Below, piece after piece: positions 1-9,729 of a stretch of 64,000 bases of DNA (position 1 is its first letter; each line of letters opens with the position of its first letter). Origin of the DNA: Planctomycetota bacterium. Its GTDB lineage: Bacteria > Planctomycetota > Planctomycetia > Planctomycetales > Planctomycetaceae. The translations under genes and the position numbers were made by a program. Below the pieces are notes generated by a model. It searched no databases and was not told the origin of the DNA. It was given only the letters and a program-made list of their open reading frames with translations. The stretch is taken from positions 1 to 64,000 of the forward strand of contig JACTNB010000027.1 in assembly GCA_014584345.1 (NCBI GenBank), written 5' to 3'.

Positions 1-262
1 ACGGTCGATACTAGCCGCGCCCGTCAGGAAGCGGGCCAGGCGGGAAACTCAATTAACCAGCATTCCATGGAATTCAAGCACGAACAGCATCGAAAACAAC
101 ATGCGGTAAGAAATTCCAACGTGGCCCGCTCCCTCACGGTCGATACTAGCCGCGCCCGTCAGGAAGCGGGCCAGGCGGGAAACTCAATTAACCAGCATTC
201 CATGCAAGAAAAAATCAACAGCATCAAAAACAACACGAGACAAGAAATTCCCATGTGGCCCG
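1..262. repeat. Tandemly duplicated REP-pair (REPIN-like) element
   Basis: Bases 1-69 and 136-204 are identical, and the stretches that follow (70-135 and 205-262) are related but diverged, so a 135-bp unit is present twice in tandem. Each unit begins with a REP-like arm (11-38 and 146-173) built from CTAGCCGCGCCC and GGAAGCGGGCCA around a few variable bases; the GCCCG/CGGGC parts can form a small hairpin. A degraded inverted arm (TGGCCCGCT...) lies at about 122-140 and again at 257. Arm spacing is about 83 bp, as in the elements at 56 kb and 62.5 kb. The repeat is open in the reading frame of the gene downstream, but I regard it as noncoding. The left edge may continue outside the window. 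Confidence 0.75.
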
Positions 263-336
263 TACGTTCGTGCCTCAGTGGGATTTCCTGTTCGAGTGAG
301 CACAATCCGAGGCGGGCTGTCTCTGGAGTGGAAAAT

Positions 337-3300
337 ATGAAACGCGAACTGAAACCACACACATACTCGCAGGCCCGGCGCGGGGGGGCGGCACTCATCA
401 TCGTGCTGGCGATGACCGGCATGCTGATGTTCCTGGGATTCTTCTTCTTTTCCTACATTTCCGCGGAACGGAACAGCGCTGCCTGGTTTGCCCTGAATGC
501 GAACAAACAGGTATCGGAAAGCGATTATTTCGATTTCGCCCTGCAACAGGTATTGATCGGCCCCCCCGACGATCTCAAGAATTCCGCCCTGTATGGCCGC
601 AAATGGTCGATCATTCCCAACATGCTCGGCTCGTTCGGTTCCGACCTCAAACCGCTGGATCTGCATCCCTTCTCGGGACGCGGCATTCATGTCCGCTATC
701 AGGGCGACAATACGGGCGAAGGCCTGCCAACCGACAGCCTGTTGACCAACGACGAGTTTCGATTCGATTACGATGGCCAGAATGATGCCGTCAATTTCCC
801 GCTCCGCCGAATTCTCAACTTCAGCCCGGCGGCAAATCCCGTGACGGCGAGCAATGTCCCCTTTACGCCACTCGGGCAACGTCGCCATCCCGATTTCGTG
901 TCGGACTTCGAACCCGATGCCGGTTACACGTACCCCGATATCAACAGCATGTTTCTTGGTTACTTCACGCTGATCGATGCCAGTCCCGATCCGGCAAACA
1001 CCGACCTCCGCAAGGTCTGGATCCCCTCGTTCCACCGTCCTCAGTACCTGCCCCGCCAGGCCACTTCCACGCTCTATACCGATTCCGCCTTTCGGAATCG
1101 CGTGCTGCGCCCGCATCGTGAAAGCCGGGTCCAGTTGAAACGCTTCAACGGCACGGAGATTGTCACCAATAACGTTCGCCGTTATGTCGATGCGGGCGGA
1201 TTCGATACCACCTTCACCAATGCGACTGAAGGCCCGGACCTCGGTTTTTCCTTCGGTGCTCCCGCGAGCACGGGGATCTGGCAGGACTCCACGAACTGGG
1301 CGGTCTACAACACGATCGATTACGAAGGGATCGATGTCGATGGCATTACCGCCAACGGCAACGAGGCGATTATTCTCGATCTGGATCATCGCGTGGAAGT
1401 CATGCCCGATGGAACGCGGCGCATCCCGATGTTTTACATTACGATCATGGATGCCGATGGCCTGTTGAATCTGAACGCTGCGGGGAACCTGTTCGGCGAA
1501 GAGACCAGCCTGACGCATGCTCGCGGCGGGGCCTCCTCGGGGGTGGATACCTCGGCCTTTGGTAACGGGCGGTTCATTACGCAATCAAACCTGGGGCTTT
1601 CGCCGGGCGAATTGAACCTGGGGCGCGCGTTGTATCGGCCCCTTCCCGCGGCGATCCTGTCGACCACGCGGACCGGGCCCGACCCCTCGGGACTGTACGA
1701 CGATATGTTCAATTACAATCCCACCTCCCACCAGGTGACGCAGGTCGATATGGCCAATATGGAACTGGCCCGTCTGCTGGTCGGCGTGGCCGATGGCAAC
1801 GCGGTGAACTCCGACGAAGTCGTGGCAGGCCGCTGGGGTGAAGCCAGGTCGGGGAATCGGCTGGAAGTGGCGGTTGCCAGTCAGCAGCCCCCGACGCCTC
1901 CCTTCCCACGCACCACCTGGAACACACCGTTCTTCCCGGCGCCCGGGCGGACCAACATCGACGACAACAGCAACTACGGCACCGGAGGAGGCAAGGCGCG
2001 GTCCGCCGGAACCTACACGGAGGATCCCATTTTTGGCTCGCTTGGCATCGGTATCCCCTCGGTGGTTCATCCGATCGATTCGCATGGAGTCGCGCCCGAT
2101 TACATCGCCACGCCGAATTTCTCCAGCAGCTTTGCCACCACGCAGGCCACCGAGGCGTTTATTCTGAATGACACTCTTTATACTTCGTTGTCCGCCAACA
2201 ATACCCATGGCAAGCTCCGGATGGCCCGGCAACCCGGGGTGGCTTCCAACAACCCGAGTCGCTGGCCCTCCTACAGCACCCATTGGGAACTGCAGGTTGT
2301 GGATACCTCCATCCTGCCGAACATGCTGGCCTCCTCGGGCGTGCAGCCCTGGTTTCGAGGGACCAGCACGCCAGGCGCATTGCAGTCTACCACTTCGAAT
2401 GGCGGGCTGAATCTTTTTATGGCGGATGAGCCGGACGAAGTGGTCATTGAACCGGCCCTGCGCGATCTCAACAACGATGCCCTGTTCGCCGTGGGGGAAA
2501 TTTCGTATCTGCACATGAACGATAGCGACTGGCTCAAACTGGGGACAACCTCCCGGCTGGGGCAACTGGTGGAATTCAATTTTGACCGCGGCTTCAATCT
2601 GACCACCACGTCTCCCAGTCCCACGCTCGATTATGGCTGGTGGCTCCGCAGTCAGTTCACCACCGACAGCTTCGACCGCTGGGAATTCGCTTATGCCCCC
2701 CCCATCGGGTCGCAGCCAGGAAATTCCACCACGCCGCGCGGCTGGGAATACAGCCCACTCCGCAGCGACAACACCCGGTTGCTGTTTCCTCCTGAGTTCG
2801 GTTCAGTCGAGCGATTTACCTCGAATGATCCGTACCGGCCCGAATTGCGACAGTGGCTGACGATCGAACGGTACCGCAAGGAAAACTTCACGAACTTTCC
2901 GCTGCCGCAACGCCGTCTGAATATCAATCGCTTCCTCGACAAGGACGCGCGGGGTAACTTCGTGGAACGCCACCTGACGCCGCATCCGGTGTTTGATGCC
3001 GGAGATATGGACACGAATGGCATCCTCGATCTGATGTATGCCTCGACTACTTCGGTGGCGCGGTTACACAGCACGGTCCCCGCGCAGGTCGCCTTCGGTA
3101 ACATGCAGAACAATAAGTTCGTGCAGGAATGGTGGGCCAAGTACGATCGCCAGCGAATGGCCCGGGATATCTATGTCCTGCTCTACACCCTGGGAGGGGG
3201 CGATCACACCAAGGATCCCACAACGGACCCGTTGGCCCACGGCAGCGATGCAGACGAGCATCAGGCCCGTTGCAAGGAAATGGCCCAGTTCGCGGTGAAC

Positions 3301-5397
3301 TATGTCGATGCCCTCGATCGCGATTCGGTCATCACGGAATTTGTGTACGATACCGATCTGTCGGATGGCTGGGAAATCACGGGTGAAAAGAACGTCAACG
3401 GAGAGTTCGTGGATTCGTCGGGCGAAACGGCCAGTGTGTTTGGTGTCGAAACGCAGCAGTTGGCGTTCAGTGAATCACTCTGGACGGCCTTCGAAAACAA
3501 CCAGACAGTTGATTCCAACAAAACCCCCTGGGACGACGCCTCGGGAACCGATATTCAGTTCCTGTTCGTCGAACTTCGCAATGCCTCTCCCTTCAACACC
3601 AACTTTGCCGATGGAACCTGGCGCTTGCGGCGGATTGTGGGGAATGACGATTTCGAGGGGAGTGAAACGGACGATATCTCCGCCGCCTTCAGCACCAACG
3701 CGGCGGTAACGGAAATTGAAGCGGGAGCAAATTTCTGGATCGGTTCGCACAACGTGAACGACGACCAACTTCCCGCCGCGATTCTGGGTGACGTGGATGG
3801 CAATAGCACCTACGAGGCGGGCGATGTGTTCTGTCCCAGCCGTCAGCCGCAGGATCCGACCAATCCCGGACCGATCTGTCAGCTCGATTTGTGCCATTCC
3901 GACCACAGCACGTATTTCCAAATGGGGAACGGTTCCGATCCCGGTTATTTCCTCTCTGAAGCTCCGGAGCCACCCGGCCCCGCAAACAATTTCCAACTGG
4001 TGCTGGAACGCCGCTTGAATCCCCATGGCAACGGCTCGCTCGATAATGATGCGGCCAATCCCTGGGTGCCCGTCGATTACATGCAAGTAGAAATGAACAG
4101 CAGCGTGCTCGATATTTTTGGCGGAGGAGCCGACATCGCCTTGGGCGAATTGCAAAAGGCGACAAGTCGGGAGCGCCGTCAACCGTTTGATTCCGATACC
4201 ACGGTCGAACACCCGGAAGAGACCAATGGACGCAGTCACACGTTTGGTCCGGCCTCACCCCTGACGTATAGCGATACCGCGTACACTCCCTATGTCGAAG
4301 CCAACGAAGCGACTCCCGAAATCGACGGGGTAAAAACCTACACCCTGTGGCAGCCTCATTTCGACCGGGATTACACCTCGGTGTACGAACTGTTGAGCCT
4401 GCCACTGGTGGGGCCCGACAAATTGACCCAAAAACTGGCCGAGGACAATCGCCTCAACGGTAAAAACACGGCCTTCACCAAATTTGCAGCGCCCGATTAC
4501 GGCAGTGGCTTGGGTGACCCCGAAGATCGCTATAACTACTGGTATCGCCTCCTGGAGTTCCTGGAAGTGCCGACTTCAGTGCAGGCGCATCTGCGCGAGG
4601 AACTCCCTTTTCCCCGCACACCGGCGAAGATCAATCTGAACACGATCCGGCATCCTGGGGTGCTGGCCGCGCTGATCGATGACGATTATCACCTCAATAC
4701 GTTCCGCACTCCGGCCCAGGTGCTGGCCGATTCCGATAACTTCAAAACGTTGTATCCGTATCTTCAATTACGGGATCGAGTGGAAACGGCGCGCCATTGG
4801 TACGAACAGTTCATGCAGAGCCGCGATCGAATCGACCCCGTGAGTGGCTTGCCCTTGCCCGGGATCCCGGGTTCGAGGCCGTTCCGTCCGCTCAGTTATG
4901 TGAACACAACGGGCACCCGCGAAGCCCGGGCGACCTTGGAACACACGCTGCTCCGTTCATTGCCCTTCAATAATGTGGGGGCCATGGGGGAAAATTCGTC
5001 GAATCTGGGCGTATTCGGCTCGGACTGGGTCCCTGCCGACCAGGACGCCTCCATCGATGCGGTGATCGCCCGGCGCGGATTATTCGAGGCCCGGACGGAT
5101 CAGGATGTCGGCGTCGATGCGGTCGATTTTCACACCCGTACCCGGTTGCTGAACAAAATCGCCAACAATACGACCGTGCGGAGCAACGTTTTTTATTGCT
5201 GGATCGAAGTTCGTTTTCACGAGGCCGCCGAGGATGAGTTTGGCAATGCCCAGGTGGGGGGGCCGCTGGATACGTCGGTGCATGCTCCCAAGCGGGCGTT
5301 TTTTGTGCTGGATCGATCGAAACTGGAAGAAGCGTGGGACCCACGGACGCGGAGCTTCGACTGGCGGAAATTTGTAACGTTCCGAAAGGTTCTGTAA
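337..5397 (+). CDS. Giant GspK-like pseudopilin (type II secretion/pilus-like)
   Basis: A 1686-residue protein. The N-terminus is short and basic (ARRGG) and runs into one hydrophobic helix at about residues 17-42 followed by SAERN, the layout of a prepilin. There is no Glu at position +5, which is the known exception in the GspK/XcpX family. Two further GspK-like segments are visible: IMDADGLLNLN near residue 370, and KINLNTIRHPGVLAAL near residue 1431, resembling the family's helix-hairpin-helix stretch. GspK proteins are usually about 320-350 residues, so this is roughly five times longer. The frame is open upstream to 67, but that part lies in a repeat. ATG 337 has GGAG eight bases before it and starts just before the membrane helix. 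A DUF1559 pseudopilin follows. The precise role is inferred. Confidence 0.7.
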   Translation: MKRELKPHTYSQARRGGAALIIVLAMTGMLMFLGFFFFSYISAERNSAAWFALNANKQVSESDYFDFALQQVLIGPPDDLKNSALYGRKWSIIPNMLGSFGSDLKPLDLHPFSGRGIHVRYQGDNTGEGLPTDSLLTNDEFRFDYDGQNDAVNFPLRRILNFSPAANPVTASNVPFTPLGQRRHPDFVSDFEPDAGYTYPDINSMFLGYFTLIDASPDPANTDLRKVWIPSFHRPQYLPRQATSTLYTDSAFRNRVLRPHRESRVQLKRFNGTEIVTNNVRRYVDAGGFDTTFTNATEGPDLGFSFGAPASTGIWQDSTNWAVYNTIDYEGIDVDGITANGNEAIILDLDHRVEVMPDGTRRIPMFYITIMDADGLLNLNAAGNLFGEETSLTHARGGASSGVDTSAFGNGRFITQSNLGLSPGELNLGRALYRPLPAAILSTTRTGPDPSGLYDDMFNYNPTSHQVTQVDMANMELARLLVGVADGNAVNSDEVVAGRWGEARSGNRLEVAVASQQPPTPPFPRTTWNTPFFPAPGRTNIDDNSNYGTGGGKARSAGTYTEDPIFGSLGIGIPSVVHPIDSHGVAPDYIATPNFSSSFATTQATEAFILNDTLYTSLSANNTHGKLRMARQPGVASNNPSRWPSYSTHWELQVVDTSILPNMLASSGVQPWFRGTSTPGALQSTTSNGGLNLFMADEPDEVVIEPALRDLNNDALFAVGEISYLHMNDSDWLKLGTTSRLGQLVEFNFDRGFNLTTTSPSPTLDYGWWLRSQFTTDSFDRWEFAYAPPIGSQPGNSTTPRGWEYSPLRSDNTRLLFPPEFGSVERFTSNDPYRPELRQWLTIERYRKENFTNFPLPQRRLNINRFLDKDARGNFVERHLTPHPVFDAGDMDTNGILDLMYASTTSVARLHSTVPAQVAFGNMQNNKFVQEWWAKYDRQRMARDIYVLLYTLGGGDHTKDPTTDPLAHGSDADEHQARCKEMAQFAVNYVDALDRDSVITEFVYDTDLSDGWEITGEKNVNGEFVDSSGETASVFGVETQQLAFSESLWTAFENNQTVDSNKTPWDDASGTDIQFLFVELRNASPFNTNFADGTWRLRRIVGNDDFEGSETDDISAAFSTNAAVTEIEAGANFWIGSHNVNDDQLPAAILGDVDGNSTYEAGDVFCPSRQPQDPTNPGPICQLDLCHSDHSTYFQMGNGSDPGYFLSEAPEPPGPANNFQLVLERRLNPHGNGSLDNDAANPWVPVDYMQVEMNSSVLDIFGGGADIALGELQKATSRERRQPFDSDTTVEHPEETNGRSHTFGPASPLTYSDTAYTPYVEANEATPEIDGVKTYTLWQPHFDRDYTSVYELLSLPLVGPDKLTQKLAEDNRLNGKNTAFTKFAAPDYGSGLGDPEDRYNYWYRLLEFLEVPTSVQAHLREELPFPRTPAKINLNTIRHPGVLAALIDDDYHLNTFRTPAQVLADSDNFKTLYPYLQLRDRVETARHWYEQFMQSRDRIDPVSGLPLPGIPGSRPFRPLSYVNTTGTREARATLEHTLLRSLPFNNVGAMGENSSNLGVFGSDWVPADQDASIDAVIARRGLFEARTDQDVGVDAVDFHTRTRLLNKIANNTTVRSNVFYCWIEVRFHEAAEDEFGNAQVGGPLDTSVHAPKRAFFVLDRSKLEEAWDPRTRSFDWRKFVTFRKVL

Positions 5398-5831
5398 CAG
5401 GTTTTGTGCACGGATGTTCCTTGGTAAGAGGGCCATGATTCAAAATGCTACAGTGAAACGGAGCAAGGGACTCGCGGCTGGGGCAAATTGCCCTACTGCA
5501 TTCGCCTGACTGGTGTTCCGTCGAATTGGGATCCCATGAAAGTTGTGTAAATAAGCAAAATCAGGCTGGATTTTTTCCCGGGGGCAGGGCCATAATAGGA
5601 GACACACACATCAGCAAGAGTCGATCGTCAAATTTCCGCCGAGGGAAGCGTGGAATCCCCGTCACTTCGGCAGGGCACGAACAGGTGCCATTCTATTCAA
5701 TCCCATTATTTTTTGTTCTGCGGGCGTAATGAATTGCGTTTGAGGAAGCGGTCTTATCGGGCCGACAGCCGCTCCCCGAGGCAGAGAGTGTCCACAACCC
5801 ACACAAAACAGTGAACTAGAGGAGCGTTTCC
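5398..5831. other. Intergenic region, GspK-like gene to DUF1559 gene
   Basis: No convincing gene and no tRNA. It contains a small hairpin (GGGCAA/TTGCCC, around 5479-5492) that is not followed by a T run. The end of the stretch carries the GAGGAG ribosome-binding site of the next gene. The gap is long enough to hold a separate promoter, but I could not find a clear -35/-10 pair. Confidence 0.5.
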
Positions 5832-6974
<1,143 letters not shown>

Positions 6975-7004
6975 TCTTCCGCCATTCCTGGCTGATGCAA
7001 TCAC

Positions 7005-7042
7005 CGAAACCGTCTGGGCTGTTTGGCCCCGGCGGTTTTTTT
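7005..7042 (+). terminator. Rho-independent terminator after DUF1559 gene
   Basis: AAACCG (7007-7012) pairs with CGGTTT (7033-7038). An inner GGGC/GCCC pair lies between them, and a T run closes the structure on the plus strand. It sits about 35 bases after the DUF1559 stop codon. Confidence 0.6.
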
Positions 7043-7155
7043 CGTGGAGACTGCCGACTGTGTCTGGATATTCCGCGGGGGATCGAGCAGAATGACTGTT
7101 GAGGTAACCAGGGTCGCGCGAGATTGCTATTCCGGATGAGAGGAGGAAACACTTT

Positions 7156-8142
7156 ATGGGAGGAATGTCCTCCCCGGGTGGACCTGTGCGATCCGCGAGT
7201 TTTTCCCGTAGGCAAGGGGCGGAAATGATCAATCCGGACGAAGTGGAAGCCGAGGCGGCACCGTTGAATGATCCGTCGGCGCTGGCGCGGTTTGGTCGGC
7301 TCGACGTCGTCGCGCGGCTCATCGTGGAAGGCTACATGATGGGTCAGCACAAAAGCCCGTTCAAGGGGAGTAGTGTCGAGTTCGTGGAGCATCGGCAGTA
7401 TTACCCCGGAGATGAAATTCGCCACATCGACTGGCGCGCCTACGGCAAAACGGGCAAGTATTACGTCAAGGAATACGAAGAAGAAACGAATCTGCGATGT
7501 TATCTGCTGCTGGATGCCTCTGGCAGCATGGGGTATGGGCAATCGACAATCAGCAAATTCGCATATGCCCGGCAAATGGCGGCGGCGCTGGCCTATCTGC
7601 TGATTCAGCAGCGGGACGCGGTCGGGTTGTGTCTGTTCGACAATAAACTGCGGGAACTGATCGAACCCTCGATGAACGCCATGCAGTTTCCCAGGCTCAT
7701 TCAGGCCCTGGAAAACACAAAACCGGGGCGAGAAACCAGCCTGGCGGGGGTCTTTCAGGAGATCATTCCCCGGTTGAAACGCCGCAGTCTGATCATCCTG
7801 TTGAGCGATTTATACGACGAAATTGAACCCCTGCAGGCCGCCCTCAAACGGTTTCGGCATTATCATCACGAGGTGATTCTCATGCAGATTGCCGCGCCGG
7901 AGGAGGAGGAGTTTCCCTTCAGCCGCCCGACGCAATTTCACAATCTGGAAAACGAGCGGGAGCGGCTGCTGGTCGATCCTCATCGGCTGCGCAAGCATTA
8001 TCTCGAACAATATCAGGCATTTATGCAACGAGTCGAACAGATTTGCAGCAAAACCAACGTGGATTATGTCAAGGTCCGCACCAGCGACTCCTTCGCCGAA
8101 ACACTGGGACGTTACTTGGCGTATCGTGCTCGTCGCCAATAA
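7156..8142 (+). CDS. DUF58 domain protein (MoxR-associated, vWA-like)
   Basis: A 328-residue soluble protein. The family core begins near residue 40 (SALARFGRLDVVARLIVEGYMMGQHKS); the signature HIDWRAYGKTGKYYVKEYEEE is followed by a von Willebrand A-like segment LLLDASGSMGYG that carries the DxSxS metal-site pattern. DUF58 proteins usually lie beside a MoxR AAA+ ATPase and membrane vWA proteins. None of these is a neighbour here, so any partner would be encoded elsewhere. The chosen ATG has AGGAGG nine bases upstream. The role is probably chaperone-like or regulatory in envelope biology; this is family knowledge, not shown by the sequence. Confidence 0.9.
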   Translation: MGGMSSPGGPVRSASFSRRQGAEMINPDEVEAEAAPLNDPSALARFGRLDVVARLIVEGYMMGQHKSPFKGSSVEFVEHRQYYPGDEIRHIDWRAYGKTGKYYVKEYEEETNLRCYLLLDASGSMGYGQSTISKFAYARQMAAALAYLLIQQRDAVGLCLFDNKLRELIEPSMNAMQFPRLIQALENTKPGRETSLAGVFQEIIPRLKRRSLIILLSDLYDEIEPLQAALKRFRHYHHEVILMQIAAPEEEEFPFSRPTQFHNLENERERLLVDPHRLRKHYLEQYQAFMQRVEQICSKTNVDYVKVRTSDSFAETLGRYLAYRARRQ

Positions 8143-8302
8143 CAGGCCCGGAATGACAGAAGTCATCAGCATGGCAGGGCCCCGTCGCATCCGCTGCGCA
8201 CAGTTCGGAGACTCGCTTTGCCCAGCAGTCCCATCATGAGAGATAATACCAGGAGGGCCAATGTTTGCCCTTCCACTATACCTTGCTGCTGGAGAGGTTG
8301 CC

Positions 8303-8557
8303 ATGTTCCATCAACAGAGTTCCCGCTGGCGGGCAGATCAGATGCACGGCGAATTGCGCGTCCGCATTAAGGGGGATGATGTTTGCAAGCAACTGACTTC
8401 CAAGCTGACGCGGACCGGCGTGGAAGTCGGCAATCGCGAAGTTTCCCAGGCAGGGCGTCCCTACTTCGAATATCGTATTATCGTATGCTCGCCCAGTCAG
8501 TATGCGAAGGTGTTTCGCATCATCGAGTCGACCGTGGGAGTGGAACTGCTGGAATGA
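8303..8557 (+). CDS. Small conserved-looking hypothetical protein
   Basis: An 84-residue soluble protein that I do not assign to a named family. It looks like one alpha/beta unit: a basic start (RWRADQMHGELRVRIKG), alternating strands and a helix, ending SQYAKVFRIIESTVGVELLE. Two starts are possible. ATG 8303 has GGAGAGG five bases upstream; ATG 8261 has AGGAGGG only three bases upstream and would add 14 residues. I prefer 8303. The gene lies 160 bases after the DUF58 gene on the same strand and could share its transcript. No signal peptide or membrane segment is seen. Confidence 0.6.
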   Translation: MFHQQSSRWRADQMHGELRVRIKGDDVCKQLTSKLTRTGVEVGNREVSQAGRPYFEYRIIVCSPSQYAKVFRIIESTVGVELLE

Positions 8558-8766
8558 AGCGGTCGCGGGGGAGGATTTTCGAAGGGCATGCTGTGCGTAC
8601 CACGGATTGCGTGTTGCATTAAGTTCCACTCCAGCGGACGCCGCGTTGGGCGAGTGATATTCGCGATGATGCGCCCCTCGCGGCCTGTTTGCTGCAGGCC
8701 ATCGTCAGTTTTCGCGGCTCGTATTGTGCACGAGCGGTTCGCGGCAGCTCAGATGTCCTGGTTGTT

Positions 8767-9684
8767 TCATGGGAGATGGCGGTGTAGTGCGGCCTGGCAC
8801 ATGCGATCGCACAGTTCCGGCATGGACCAGCCGAACTGGGCTGCTGCCATCGGCACGGTGCTCTGGTCGGTCAAGCCGGGGAGGGTGTTGACTTCCAGCA
8901 CCCAGGCCTTACCCGCATGATCGAGGATGAGATCGACTCTTGCCAGATTACATGCACCCACGGCCCGGTAAGCGGCGCGTGCGGTGTGGATCAGCTCGTG
9001 CCGAATCTCCGGGGCCAGGGGGGGATCGATATGAAACCGGGTCGCCGGATCGCCGTATTTCGCGTGATAATCGTAGAACTGCTGGGCTGGTTCGACGAAA
9101 ATCAGCGGGAACGTGACTTCGTCGAACAAAGCGACCGTCCATTCCGCCCCTGTCACGGCCTGTTCGACCAGGCCTGTCTGATCGTATTTCAGAGCTCGAG
9201 GGACGGCCTCGAGCAGTTGGGAACGATCCCGCGCGGGAGAGACTCCCAAGCTGGATCCCTGGGCATTGGGTTTGACATAGACCGGAAACCCCAGCTTTTC
9301 CGCGTGCAGCAGAATTTTTTCCGGCGTGTCCGCCGAGGTAAACGCGACGCAGGCGGGCGTGGCGACATCGCAATCGCGAAATCTCTTCTTTGCCAGCAGT
9401 TTATGGAATGCGAGGCGCGAGGCTTCCGGTCCGCTGCCGGTGTACGGCAGGTGTTGCTGTTCGAGCAGGCTTTGCACCTGTCCATCTTCGCCGTATGTGC
9501 CATGCAGCGCCAGGAACACGACATCGCAATCGGGCAGGGAGGTGGTCGATAGCGGCTGCTCCGCGGGATCGAGGCAAACCACGTGGTGGCCTTGCGCTTC
9601 GAGGGCCCGCAGGACATTCTTCCCGCTACGAAGACTGATCTCCCGCTCGGCTGATGTGCCACCCAGTAACAGCAAAATATTCAT
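8767..9684 (-). CDS. ddl: D-alanine--D-alanine ligase
   Basis: A cytoplasmic ATP-grasp enzyme joining two D-alanines for the peptidoglycan stem peptide; 305 residues from ATG 9684. The N-terminal LLLGGTSAEREISLRSG is the classic Ddl opening. It is followed by FLALHGTYGEDGQVQ, LPYTGSGPEASRLAFHK, the ATP-grasp lysine region FPVYVKPNAQGSSLGV, and the C-terminal ARVDLILDHAGKAWVLEVNTLPGLTDQS with the metal-binding Glu/Asn. An in-frame ATG at 9696 adds four residues and is the alternative start. The stop codon of the Ser/Thr kinase gene lies about 45 bases upstream, so the two are probably co-transcribed. With murC and murB elsewhere in the window this supports a working peptidoglycan pathway. Confidence 0.95.
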   Translation of the reverse strand: MNILLLLGGTSAEREISLRSGKNVLRALEAQGHHVVCLDPAEQPLSTTSLPDCDVVFLALHGTYGEDGQVQSLLEQQHLPYTGSGPEASRLAFHKLLAKKRFRDCDVATPACVAFTSADTPEKILLHAEKLGFPVYVKPNAQGSSLGVSPARDRSQLLEAVPRALKYDQTGLVEQAVTGAEWTVALFDEVTFPLIFVEPAQQFYDYHAKYGDPATRFHIDPPLAPEIRHELIHTARAAYRAVGACNLARVDLILDHAGKAWVLEVNTLPGLTDQSTVPMAAAQFGWSMPELCDRMCQAALHRHLP

Positions 9685-9729
9685 GCGGGAATCCATTCCG
9701 GTTCGTATTCAGTGCGAAGTCATCTCGAA

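Noticed and set aside
67..336. N-terminal extension of the GspK-like gene
   Set aside because: The open frame continues upstream, but it lies in the tandem REP-pair repeat and would place 90 residues before the pseudopilin leader. ATG 337 has a good ribosome-binding site.
184..1584. Long minus-strand open frame opposite the GspK-like gene
   Set aside because: No motif or ribosome-binding site, and the plus-strand frame gives a coherent protein. GC-rich DNA often leaves the antisense frame open.
8594..8601. TGCGTACC half site between the small gene and ddl
   Set aside because: A single 8-base match is expected about twice by chance in this window, and no inverted partner is present.
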